DNA from: Pezicula radicicola
Taxonomy: Eukaryota > Ascomycota > Leotiomycetes > Helotiales > Dermateaceae
Assembly (NCBI GenBank): GCA_003008705.1
Contig: PDUO01000003.1
Coordinates: forward strand, 311,891 to 375,890
Length of the DNA: 64,000 nt
Direction: 5' to 3'
Position 1 is the stretch's first letter. The number at the start of each line of letters is the position of its first letter. Shown one piece after another: positions 1 to 9,959 of this stretch. The position numbers and the translations under genes were made by a program. The notes under the pieces were generated by a model. The model did no database searches. It was not told the DNA's origin and saw only the letters and a list, made by a program, of their open reading frames with translations.

Positions 1-2
1 CC

Positions 3-296
3 CTGGGAGGAGCTTTCCTCGTCTCAGCTGCAGAAGCCGCATTTGTAAATACACTCATCTCTCAACTTCGCAGTAATGCTCCCGGCATTAATCCCTTGCT
101 TGTTGTAGCTGCTGGTGCTACGGGTCTCCGTCAAGCTTTTTCAGCGGACGATCTCCCAAGCATTGTGGCATCGTATATGAGTGCTCTCAAGGTTACTTAT
201 GCGATTGCGATTACGGCTGCAGGACTTGCTTTTCTCGCTGCTTTGTTTTCAAGTTGGAGGAGTATCAAAGGAAAGGTTGTCATTGGTGCTGCTTAA
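3..296 (+). CDS. C-terminal end of an MFS multidrug transporter (DHA2-like), 5' part outside the window
   Basis: An open frame enters from the left edge and ends at TAA 294-296, giving 97 residues of what must be a much longer protein. The visible part has a segment reading GGAFLVSAAEAAFVNTLI, a soluble loop ending near SADDLPSIVASYMSALK, and a last hydrophobic helix (AIAITAAGLAFLAALFSSW). This order of loop and final helix is typical of the C-terminus of 14-helix fungal drug:H+ antiporters that export small molecules across the plasma membrane. Substrate cannot be told from the tail. The frame is intact with no stops, so the gene is probably functional. Family assignment is by remembered sequence similarity only. 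Confidence 0.75.
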   Translation: MGGAFLVSAAEAAFVNTLISQLRSNAPGINPLLVVAAGATGLRQAFSADDLPSIVASYMSALKVTYAIAITAAGLAFLAALFSSWRSIKGKVVIGAA

Positions 297-840
297 TTGC
301 CTATGGCAATTGGCCAATTGTTAACGATCTTGCTATGACCTGATCCAACATCTCGGACATATGCTTCTCCTTTTAGACGTCTGGGTGTAAATTGTTGGAA
401 GCCTCGCTACTTGTTGTCTTCCATTACCTGTTGGGCTTCTTGCATATAACCGTTATTAAACATGTGTTATCTTCTGCTTCTGTACATCTAAATCTGACCC
501 CCGCTTCATTTAGCGCGCATACTATTGGTAAACGCTCGCAGCTATTGATGTCGGGTTTAAGCCCCGGTCAATCAAAGCTGCATCGGGCCACGATAGAGCA
601 AATCCATTATGCCGGTAACCAATGTCATTGCTTCTGAGATTTGACAGGTTCACCGAAGCCATGTTCCGATTACATTCCCCGGCGGTACGCTCCCAAATTC
701 GCAATGTTGGAACTAGGTTCCAGTGCATGAGGGGCGGACTGATGTGTTCAGGACATAAGCCATACCCCCGGCGCAAGTCTTGGCCGGTCCCAAACAATCT
801 ATCTCAGAAAGTGCCTACTCGAGTAACAAACCCAACTCTC
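297..840. other. Intergenic, nothing recognised
   Basis: This stretch holds the 3' flank of the MFS gene and the 5' flank of the methyltransferase pseudogene. Short open frames on both strands look like chance; I see no family signature, repeat or RNA gene. Confidence 0.5.
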
Positions 841-1977
841 AAAACGAAAAAAAAAGAGCCAAGCCGAAGTTCCCACAAATCCTCCCATTACGGCTGAAGA
901 AGACGATTACGAAGATGACTCGGCGTATGCGGACAGCATTACAAATTCTACCGCATCGCTAAGCTCCTCGATCCTTCAGTATCGTAAAGAAAATGGGCGG
1001 ACATATCACGCTTACAAAGATGGTAGTTATGCGTTGCCTAATGATGAAGGAGAAAATGATCGCCTTGACTATCAACATCATCTCATGACTTTAATGCAAG
1101 AAGGTAAATTGTACCAAAGCCCAATCGATGACGGTATCCCTATTCATCGGGTTCTCGATGTCGGTACGGGGACAGGTATTTGGGCTATAGACTTCGCCGA
1201 CACCTCATCCCGAAGCCCACGTTCTAGGAATCGATCTCTCACGTAAGTACTTTATTTACAGCTATATACTACACGATTCCCTCATTCGTGCCTCCAAACC
1301 TCGAGTTCCAAATCGATGATATAGAAGAATGGACACACAACACCAAATTCGACTTCGTGTATTCACGAATAATGACAGGAGCAATATCCAATTGGGCAAA
1401 ATTCTTTCAACAAACCTTTGATAACTTAGCACCTGGTGGATATGTTGATGTTTGTGATGCTGTGTATCCTTGTCGTCGTGATGATGGATCTATGAAATCG
1501 GATTCTGCTATTTATAAATGGAGTTAATATGCTTTGAAGGGTACTACTGATTTTGGTCGTCCTTTGGATAGTGCGCTGAGATATGAGGAATAGTTGATGG
1601 AGGTTGGGTTTGTTGATGATGTTAAGGAGGAGTTTATTTGGCCGATTAATCTGTGGCCTAAGGATTAGAAACTTAAGGAGCTTGGTATTTTTTAATTTAG
1701 GTTTTTTGTTTCTTCTTTAATTCTTCTGCTTTTGATTTGTGTCTATAGAGAAATAGGAATGTGGACTCAAGAGAACCTGTCGAGTGGAATGGAAGGTCTT
1801 AGTCAGGTTCTCTTTTGTAAGTGGTTTGGTTGGAGTGTGGAAGAGATGCAGGTCTTTCTTGTTGATGTACGGAAGGATCTTGCTGATAGAAAAATTCATG
1901 CTTATTTTCCGATGTATGTTTGTCCTTTTTGCTTTTGTCTCATATTATCAATCCAGCATTTCTTTTTCACTCCTTAG
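841..1977 (+). pseudogene. Decayed LaeA/UMTA-like SAM-dependent methyltransferase
   Basis: The reading frame can be followed by family resemblance. An acidic/serine N-terminus (EEDDYEDDSAYADS) leads to SSILQYRKENGRTYHAYKDG, then SAM motif I VLDVGTGTGIWAIDFAD (about 1152-1202). A one-base shift follows (HPEAHVLGIDLS continues in another frame), then an intron at about 1241-1259. Next come VPPNLEFQIDDIEEW and LAPGGYVDVCDA. Three in-frame stops follow: TAA 1525, TAG 1591 and TAG 1666. A last exon from about 1750 reads WTQENLSSGMEGLSQVLF and LVDVRKDLADRKIHAYFPMY. Intact relatives belong to the fungal secondary-metabolism/unknown methyltransferase family. All three stops fall where CAA or CAG (Gln) fits, so C-to-T change at CpA is the simplest explanation. 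The start is not identifiable. Confidence 0.8.
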
Positions 1978-2934
1978 TGGCTAAATTAAAAAGGGGGGNG
2001 GGTTGGAAACTTGAAAGAGTGACACTCTTGCTAATGATTTCTTTGTTGATGTAGTTGGATTTTTGCTGCTCAGAAACCGGTGGAGAAGAGTAATTGAGCT
2101 AGAGATCACTTTTATTAAATTATGGGTTTTGATAGAAATGGTGATGTATGGTCTTCTATGCCTGGGGAGGAAAACTTTGAATAAGTTGGCATGGACAATG
2201 AATTCAAAGTTCTTGAAAATCCCTAAATGACATAGTCTTTCCTAGAATTTTTGTTAACATTAGCGACTCTTACAGAATACACCCAACATTATAAATCCAT
2301 AATTTAGTTAAATACAAGCGTACAGGTATAAGCATTTTCGGAACGAGCTCTCAACGTACTTCTATCTCCCCACTACATACATCGCCACACCTCTTTGAGA
2401 ATAACTTCTTGTAAAATATACAACTCCTAGCCACAATATTCTACTCTACATTCCACCTACATCCAACCGAGCCAGGATTCCTCACAAACAGCGACTGAGA
2501 CAAAGAGATCGCTAAACGAGCTACTTTTGTGAACCTGGAAAGATTGTGGTCGCTTTCTTTATTATCTTTTGGAACTCGATCACCAGGTATGCGATTGATT
2601 GGTGAGAGTACAAAGGAATGATCACCTTCGAGATAGCCGCACGCTGAATTCAGTTTTCTTCTGCAAAAAGAATAGTGCACAAAGAGGCACTTATCCTCTC
2701 AACTACAGCTATCGCTGCATATTCCGCATCTAGCAAAATGGAATCTTCAATCATTCTTTGTTGCCAGACAAACGACTATCATAAAGGCATCATTTCTCCA
2801 ATGATAAAAGTGCCCTCACTGCTCAAAACTCACATCAAGAAATACAACAACATCTTCTACTCAATAATCTCGCATTTATTTCTACTACCTAAATTTGTGA
2901 CAACTTACCAACTACATTATCAAACACCGACAAA
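1978..2934. other. Intergenic, AT-rich, with one ambiguous base
   Basis: No gene recognised. A G-run with an N (1991-2002) marks a sequencing or assembly uncertainty. The last 250 bases precede the small gene at 2935 and presumably carry its promoter, with no clear TATA box. Confidence 0.45.
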
Positions 2935-3297
2935 ATGGCTGACAGAATCTATCCTCTTAGTGATCTCAGGCCCTATGGAGTAACTTATAGAAAAAACCAA
3001 GAGCGAGGGTCTCAGCAACCACCACGATTCAGCTCTGGTGTTGCTAAGGATTATGGTTACCAATTATTTGTATCTCCGAGGACTTCCCCAAAGACTTCTC
3101 CACCAAAGGCTTTCCCAAAGACAAATGCAAGCGGTACCCCAGGTACTGGAGACACAACAAGCATATCAAACAAAAGGAAAACACCACCAACCAGCTCCCA
3201 ATCATCACCCACAGGATCAGTCAAAAAGTCAAAATACTCTCAGGCATCCATCTCTGAGCCGCGAGTTCATACGAGACCTTCAAAATCCCCGCAGTAG
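2935..3297 (+). CDS. Small basic, Ser/Thr/Pro-rich hypothetical protein (120 aa)
   Basis: An uninterrupted frame starts at an ATG in good fungal context (CAAAATGGC) and ends with TAG at 3295-3297. The N-terminal 35 residues look ordered (MADRIYPLSDLRPYGVTYRK). The rest is low-complexity Ser/Thr/Pro/Lys sequence with patches such as SPRTSPKTSPPK and NKRKTPP, consistent with a disordered, perhaps nuclear, protein. I do not recognise a family and see no signal peptide or membrane helix. It lies between two pseudogenes, so it could be a chance frame or a young lineage-specific gene. The good start context and even composition argue mildly for a real gene. Confidence 0.4.
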   Translation: MADRIYPLSDLRPYGVTYRKNQERGSQQPPRFSSGVAKDYGYQLFVSPRTSPKTSPPKAFPKTNASGTPGTGDTTSISNKRKTPPTSSQSSPTGSVKKSKYSQASISEPRVHTRPSKSPQ

Positions 3298-3595
3298 CAG
3301 ATTATCTCCTCCTGGCAGATGATATCGGAAACGTAATGTATTGGACTACGACTTTGTGGAAATTGTCCTCTGAAATACGGGGTCAAGTAGTTAGCTATAT
3401 ATACTAAATTAGAGGCATCGAACTAAATCCCTAATACCATACAAAATGGGTGATTTGTCATGTAAATAAATGGCTTGCGTGTGCCTAGTTATAGACTAGG
3501 GCGAATTGATTTAGATCTTATAAATCAAGAAGGATCGAATATAAAGCTAATATGAGGATATACCTACCCCATGCGATAGTTCTGACACGTGATTC
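3298..3595. other. Intergenic, nothing recognised
   Basis: AT-rich spacer between the small hypothetical gene and the phosphoesterase pseudogene. No trace of the missing phosphoesterase N-terminus was found here. Confidence 0.4.
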
Positions 3596-4312
3596 ATGGG
3601 CTACATAATGGAGCATACAAAACGGTACATCGGCTTCCTTGCAAGAATGCGTAATCAAGAAAGATTCAAATGTGTGTATTTAATCATGGGTAATAATAAT
3701 CCTAGAGCATCAGCACCAGATCAAATTAACCTAGCTTATAATACTGCAAAGTCTTGGAATTCTTTACTGGAGATGAATGGGAAGTTGATGTTTATGGAGA
3801 AGGAGAGAGAGGTTATTAGTAATGGTGTTGGTGGGAATGTAGTCTTACTTGCTACTACTTTGTGGAGTAGTATTCAAACTTCCGAAGAGATAAAATATTG
3901 TGGGGGAATGCCTGATTTTGGGAGATCAGGTATTGGAGGGAATACATAGGTAGGTTGAACACACTCAACGATTTGACGAGAATATCAAATGGCTTCGGAA
4001 AGCTGTTAAGGATGTATGATATGAATTTGGAGAACAACCTAATACTTGGATTTTAGTCATGACGTATCATGCTCCTACTAAAATGGATATTTCGAGATCG
4101 GAATATAAATATAGTCTAGAGAAGCTTCCTTATTTTAGGACGGATATTCTTGGGGTGGGGTTGAGGGATTAGGTGATGGGGATGTTTGGGTTTATGGTCA
4201 TACGCATTTCTCTACTAGTTTTGTGCTGGATGGGGCACAGATTTATTCTAATCAGAGAGGGGATAGGGGTAATGATGCTGTGTTTAGTAGTAAGTTTAAT
4301 TTTGAGATGTAG
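3596..4312 (+). pseudogene. Decayed calcineurin-like metallophosphoesterase
   Basis: Pieces in three frames line up as one metallophosphatase. The first is MGYIMEHTKRYIGFLARM followed by VYLIMGNNNPRASAPDQ, where intact enzymes have a metal-binding GNHE, so the catalytic His is lost. Then come NVVLLATTLWSS and a frame change near 3950, followed by FDENIKWLRKAVKD with an in-frame TGA. Next is WILVMTYHAPTKMD, another one-base shift near 4160, and finally GDGDVWVYGHTHFSTSFV with the GHTH metal motif at 4195-4206, ending NFEM and TAG. The order GNHE-like, HAP, GHTH is the standard metallophosphatase core. The N-terminal DxH motif is not seen, so the gene is also 5'-truncated. Intact relatives hydrolyse phosphoesters using a two-metal centre. 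Confidence 0.75.
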
Positions 4313-6855
4313 AGACTTGAGCATTGGGGAGGAGGGGGGCGTTGGAGGTTCAGTGCCTTTGGGAAGGGAGAATGGTTGGAGTTAAAATAGGTAGGTTCTT
4401 TCTCTTTTTGCTAGTATAAATTCCTGGAAGTTGAGTAGGAAAGTAATATCGTATGAATTATTCCGAACTCATCTATAGAAATATATTTAATTGAAGGCCC
4501 AAAACTTTCCAAGTGGGCTCGAGGTTGAGAGTGCAATAGGCTATTCCTAAAAGGGAATAGCTGGGCTTAGAAGAGTAAGTCGCCGCTAACCCGAAAACGT
4601 TTAACGCAAAGAAATGTCATGAGGTGACCGATGTTCTTGTCGTAGAGCCTGTCAAATCTCCTCAAATCTCCTCAAATCTCCCCAAAACACAACATAACTC
4701 CCTCGCACGACGACACGATGGCAGAAGATGATTCAACAGCAGTAAAATCGAACAAGAGGAGTCAACCGTAGAATCTACATTACGGAGTAGAGACACCTAC
4801 ACAACCATAACTTGACTCCCTGTGGATGGGGCACATTTCTCCACAACCATCCCCATTCAATACCAAATTTCTGGACGTACACGTCGGGTGTTCTTGAAGA
4901 TGCAACACCATTAGCCTCTTAGGCTTCTTATCGCAACAAGATATTAAAAACAACTTTCTTTATGCTCTGTCTTCACAACGCTTCTAGCAACGACACTTTC
5001 CTTCGGCCCCGTGTTGGCTCATCTTAGATATCTGAGGATGCACAGCTCCGCGGAGATACGAGGGTGTCCCCCTTTGCTATCGTAATCAGATCTTGCATAC
5101 CAGAATGGTTCTTCCAAGTTTATGTATCATCTTAAGATGATGAGCTGCGAGGTAAGCTTTAGACAGGAGTAGTTCTTGTCAATTGGAGATGTTCTCTTTT
5201 TATTACCTTCGGTGGCCCTTACTGCTGATTTGTAGACCCTCTTCGTTTCTTAAGCACATATCGAAGCTTCGCCATCCTCACAGATTGATACTGCAAGAGC
5301 TACTCGGTACCCTTCGGATGGCCTCTACTGTTGTTCGGACCCATCGCTCGAAGTCTGCGTGACTATTCCCTCGATCCTTTACGAACTTCTCTCTCATAAC
5401 TTGACAGCAATTTGGCAACTGGAACCGTTAGCTGTCGGGAGAAGAAAATATTGGGGCTAGGGTAAAAAGATTGGAACTTGAGCTCCAGTTTATTCTGGCT
5501 GCTGCCTTATTGAATCTGCGAGGCAGAATAGACGTCGAGGTAGAGCTCTAGGCGCGGGGCGGATGCAATCGTTGTTGGACATGCATGCAGCTGCAATATC
5601 GGATATAAATGGACGGAGAGGACGTAAGCCAGCAACTTACCTCTGCACAGTTCTAGTTCCCCATGCAGCTGTGCAGCCACGTTGCTGTTGCAAATTTGAA
5701 GTGTCGAAAGGCACCTTACTATTGCATACACATGCTTCCTGTCTCGTCGCACATGTTGGATTGCCGAGCCAAGCCATGAGCAAAATATTGGAAGGCTCCT
5801 TAAGCCATATATTTGGAACTCTTGAAGCTTCCAAATCTAATGCATTTCAATGACAGCTGTCGCTCTCCCGGAATAGCCTGGTAACAGTTGTAACAGCGCA
5901 GCTCTCCGGCTTATACGGACGGCTCAAACAGACGACTTATAGACGATTCCATTAAATACCAAGCAGTTCTGGAAGAACCATAACCATGTAGTGGGGGCGG
6001 GACGCTACCGTAATGAGGCGAGTCGGGTTGTGGATGCTTGTAGGGTTGTTTCACCCAAACCTTCAAATCCGAGAACCGACAAGCCACCACCCTGGAGAGC
6101 AAGCAGTAGCGAGCTGAACTAAGGTCCCCTTTTTTTGTTCATGGCCCTTGTGCTGCGATCGTTACAGGCTACAGTAGTAGTTCTTCGTACTCGTTCCTAA
6201 CCGACGATCAGAGAATAGTGTGAGAATCGGAGCATGAGGCAAACTCTACATCAAGGTTCAGCCACAAAAACACATCAGCTCAGTGCATGAAGTTATAGTC
6301 ACGTGTAAGTGGATTGCTTTTTTATGCTACTGCACTTTAAAGCGTTCTTTGCATGGGTTTTGATAACTATCAGCAACGGAATGGAAGTTCAAGAGGCGAA
6401 GTGCCGTTGCTTCGGACAATTCCCTTGGCCGCCGCCCCGGCTTCCGAAACGGAGTCTGGCCATACAGAGATGTGAAAGACGTACGTTATAAGTTTCTCGT
6501 CAGATGTTTAATGATATTTACACGTCCCTTTATCAGTCTTTTCAATGCAAGTTCATTACTTATGAAAGTTATCCATCGCGGAAGATGCGTCTTCAGGATC
6601 CGAAGATGGCGGGGAGGGGTTTGTTCAGTTCAGAGACAGATGCTGAGAAGTGGAGTAGCATGAGGGTTGAGACCCTGATCTTTCTGGAGCTTCCCCCTGC
6701 TGAGCAGGAACTGGCTCTTGGTATTGACAGCGGACATCAATGCTGACCGCTTATTTTGACGCTGGCCATTACAAAAGTTACGAGTCCGAAAGTCCGTGAG
6801 AGACTCGAGATGGAAGTTGACCAAGTGTCAGTCGTCTATGCTTCGACCTCACTTG
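4313..6855. other. Long gene-poor stretch
   Basis: About 2.5 kb without a recognisable gene on either strand. It contains a short tandem repeat (4652-4682) and several open frames under 100 codons with no family signature. A possible 17-codon frame starts at ATG 4718 but stops at once. The right end is the upstream region of the ABM-fold gene. Confidence 0.45.
4652..4682. repeat. Tandem decamer, three copies of TCAAATCTCC
   Basis: Three head-to-tail copies of TCAAATCTCC, the last followed by a C-rich variant. A simple local slippage product in non-coding DNA; no function inferred. Confidence 0.8.
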
Positions 6856-6861
6856 TATAAA
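6856..6861 (+). promoter_or_regulatory. TATA box of the ABM-fold gene
   Basis: TATAAA lies 128-133 bases before the ATG at 6989. It is followed by a C/A-rich leader with little G (about 6880-6988), the leader type common in highly expressed filamentous-fungus genes. Confidence 0.5.
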
Positions 6862-6988
6862 GACTCAGGTTCAGCCCACCTCAAAACAGTATCAAATCAT
6901 CCCATCATCTTCTTATCTCATCAACAACCAACACATCAACTCAAATCCCAAAAAATACAAGCTTGACGCTTTAAACCAAATCGCAAAT

Positions 6989-7472
6989 ATGTCTTACCAC
7001 GCCGCCGACGCTGACCCAGCCATGGTCCACGGAGCTCTTATCCTTACCCCAAAGCCAGGAATGGCCGATGAGGTTTGTTCTATGTGATCCTTTCTCAATC
7101 ACTTCTTCCAACTAACAGAATCACAGGTGGCAGCTGGTCTTGCCAAGCTCGCTGAGCAGGTCGAGGCTAACGAGCCCGATACTCTCGTCTTCTCCATCGG
7201 AAAGAGCTCTCCCATCAAGGAGCTAGGACAGGAGGGAACAGAGGATGTTGTCATTACCATGGTGTAAGTAACAAACTCTACCAACCATATCGATATACAA
7301 GCTAATGGACCCAAAAAGCTTCAAGAACATGGACGCCATGAACCACCACAAGAACACTGCCTACAACCAAGAGTTCATCGCCAGAATGAAGGATACCGAT
7401 AAGTTGGTTGGCCCACCTTTGGCCCGCTCCTTGAAGCCCACTGGTGGATTTATGCGCAAGCCACCGCAGTAG
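6989..7472 (+). CDS. Small ABM-type (dimeric alpha-beta barrel) protein, 124 aa
   Basis: Three exons: 6989-7072, 7127-7263 and 7319-7472. Both introns have GT...AG ends and branch-like sequences (CTAAC, GCTAATG), and the phases close to 125 codons. After a short N-terminus the protein reads VHGALILTPKPGMADE, VAAGLAKLAEQVEANEPDTL, EDVVITMVFKNMDAMNHHKN and then a tail ending GGFMRKPPQ. The pattern strand, helix, strand, then short helices with conserved His/Asn is that of stand-alone antibiotic-biosynthesis-monooxygenase-fold proteins, usually cytosolic homodimers. Many fungal members have no known substrate, so catalysis is not proven. There is no signal peptide or membrane segment. The TATA box and C/A-rich leader suggest strong expression. 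Confidence 0.8.
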
Positions 7473-8655
7473 ATTATCTACTCTTAAATAATGGTTCTCA
7501 AGTGAATTGGAGGAAGGAAATTGGGCGTGAAAGGTGCTCGGGCTGGTTTCTGGGTTGAGGGATGAAAGGAAGGGGTTAGGGCCCGACTTCTTTCTTTTAT
7601 CTCTCTGGGAGATTGCGGGGGAACTTAGAATTGAATTTAAACACTTTTCTTGGTTACTTATTGGTCTTTGGTGTTTGATAGTGATATTGTGTCCTTCACA
7701 TGGTAATTCTGCGGGGTCAACTTTACCCCTCCATATCGCTTGGACCAGGCGTGTATCTAAGTGACTTCGCTTGGGCTTTGATCACCGTCGCATCTTGTCT
7801 TTCAAAGTTGCAACATCCTCCTAGGATTGTAGCATGGACCCAAATCCTTGACTCAATCTAAAGATCTGCTACCAGGTATGTTAGTGTCGGTTTAGTGTAG
7901 CTAGTGCTCTCATGCAAATAGCAACTGCGCCTTTAGCAGATATGATCAGCGATTTTTACAGTAGCTATCCCGAGCTATCTCAACTTCGTACAAGATCACA
8001 TCATCTGAAACCTAACATCTCCTCCTTAATTATTTCATGTACCAATAACACCACAATATCTGGTGTTAAACCAGAATGCTAGAATGAATATGACGTAGAA
8101 GAGTCGTTATTTGATACTTCAAAAGCATCACTAACCAACGTTCCTAGCTTCTGCCTGCTTTTTTAGTTTAGCTCGCCAGCCATTTAAGCATCATCAGCAC
8201 TTTCAGCACGATTAATAGCTTAAGTACAATTTATAACTTGTTTTTCTATTAATTATTCGATTTATTGTAACTCAAAGGATTCAACATGTCTTTCAAGAAA
8301 ATCGTTGAAGTTTCAATTTTACTACGATGGTTAAAAATTCCAATGTGACTTCTACCTGCTGTGCCCTCAACGATATATTTAAACGCAGGTACCAGTACAT
8401 CAACCTACTGTACCTCGCGGCAATTATTTCGCATGCTCGTGCAATCATCATGATCTGCATTGTTCTGAGTTAAAAAAAGATTACGAGTGCAGCATCAGCG
8501 CGTTTGTTCGGCCGCGCGTATGTACAAAGTAGAGTTGCTGGTTGGTTGTCGGTCAGTCGGGGGTTACAGAGGTGCGTAGTACCAGCTGTTGGATTAATGG
8601 AGAAAACCACTTTTATCTTTCGAGGAGTTGAATCCTTCATAATTGAAATGGATAA
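7473..8655. other. Intergenic with a short perfect hairpin
   Basis: No gene recognised. It includes the 3' region of the ABM-fold gene and a perfect 8-bp inverted repeat (TAACACCA, 7-base loop, TGGTGTTA) at 8046-8068. The right end leads into the promoter of the DUF5672 gene. Confidence 0.45.
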
Positions 8656-8667
8656 GTATTTAAATAC
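8656..8667 (+). promoter_or_regulatory. Palindromic TATA-like element before the DUF5672 gene
   Basis: GTATTTAAATAC is a perfect 12-bp palindrome 83-94 bases before the ATG at 8750. Its position fits a core promoter TATA element. Confidence 0.45.
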
Positions 8668-8749
8668 CCCTCCTATCGTTTTGGGGGGAAAACAGTTGTA
8701 GAATTTCTTTCCTTTGCTCTCTGTTCTGCTTTTCATTCCATCTAGCGAC

Positions 8750-9733
8750 ATGTTGTCGTTGAATATGCCACCAGGGAAGAGATCAAACACCTCACTCCTC
8801 GCAACTATCATTATCGTTCTTATTGTCATTTATTTCCTACCAATAGATACATTCTCCCCCCTAACAACAACCCTCCAAAACCACGAATTCTTTTCCGCCT
8901 CTACGAACAAAAATAAACAAACTCCCCAAAACGTAGCCGCTATAATCGAAGATAGACCTCTAAGCAACCTAATCCCATTACTCCTCCACTTCTCCTCGGT
9001 CCTCGGTCCAAACTGGCCCATCCACCTCTTCACATCCCCATCCCCAGATAACCAACTAAACCAACAACTAAACGCATCCCTCCCCCTCCAACGAGCCATA
9101 GCCGAAGGACGAATCTCAATCCGCACACTACCGGAAAACACTCAATTCGAGAACCATGCAGCAGTTTCAGATCTCCTAACAAGACCATGGTTCTGGGAAC
9201 AATTAGCACCGGCATCTCACGTCCTCCTATTCCAAGCCGACAGTATCCTCTGTTCCAATTCAGAAATAAGCATCGATTCTTTCCTAGACTATGATTTCGT
9301 AGGAGCGCCAATCGCTACATCAAGTCCCGGAAACGACGGACACGGAGAAGGTTATAATGGAGGATTATCACTTCGGAATCGAAATCTCATCCTCGATATC
9401 ATTAGGAGGTTTGATTGGAGGAGAGAGAAAGAATTGGGGATTATTAGTGAGGAGGGGTGTGTTACCAAACGTCCTTGTTTGAAGTTTGAGGATCAGTGGT
9501 TTTATTCTAAGATGAAGGGGTTGGTGGGGGAGGGGTTAGGGGTTAGATTACCGACTATGGAGGTTGCGGCTAGTTTTGCGGTTGAGACGGTTTGGGGGGA
9601 TAGACCGTTGGGGTATCATCAGGTTGGGAGGTGGTGGGGTGGGGAGAGGTTGGAGAGTGTGGAGAGGTGGTGTCCTGAGTATAGGCTTGCTACGGGGGAT
9701 TTGTTGGTTAATCATGGGAAGGCGGGATCTTGA
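8750..9733 (+). CDS. DUF5672 type II membrane protein, putative Golgi glycosyltransferase (327 aa)
   Basis: The frame is open from a TTG further upstream, but the first ATG is at 8750. It gives a short cytosolic basic tail followed by one hydrophobic anchor (LLATIIIVLIVIYFLP, residues about 16-31), the layout of Golgi type II enzymes. The lumenal part carries VAAIIEDRPLSNLIPLLLHF near its start, then HVLLFQADSILCSN, FLDYDFVGAPIA and GEGYNGGLSLRNR, and later CLKFEDQWFYSKM. These motifs are the hallmark of the DUF5672 family, which occurs beside or fused to glycosyltransferases and has a GT-A-like pattern with possible acidic active-site residues. No donor or acceptor is known. It is a single exon, with codon usage shifting from C-rich to T/G-rich wobble halfway through. 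Confidence 0.75.
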   Translation: MLSLNMPPGKRSNTSLLATIIIVLIVIYFLPIDTFSPLTTTLQNHEFFSASTNKNKQTPQNVAAIIEDRPLSNLIPLLLHFSSVLGPNWPIHLFTSPSPDNQLNQQLNASLPLQRAIAEGRISIRTLPENTQFENHAAVSDLLTRPWFWEQLAPASHVLLFQADSILCSNSEISIDSFLDYDFVGAPIATSSPGNDGHGEGYNGGLSLRNRNLILDIIRRFDWRREKELGIISEEGCVTKRPCLKFEDQWFYSKMKGLVGEGLGVRLPTMEVAASFAVETVWGDRPLGYHQVGRWWGGERLESVERWCPEYRLATGDLLVNHGKAGS

Positions 9734-9959
9734 ATTCGAATATATCAGTTTTTTTTACTGGAAGCCTGCAAAGATGAAATCAGTAAGGGGTGTATAACGA
9801 AGTTGTATAGAGACTTGCTAATGGGTCTTGCTAGATTGGCTTAGTCTCCTGAGTCTAAAATTCCATAAATATGGTATAGATGTCAGTTTTCAATGACGCA
9901 GCTATGGCTATAAAAGTCCTAAAACTATTTAGTAGTTGTATATACATAGACTCAGTTAG

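Noticed and set aside
1999..1999. Ambiguous base as a biological feature
   Set aside because: The N in a G-run is a sequencing artefact; it is mentioned only because it warns about indels nearby.
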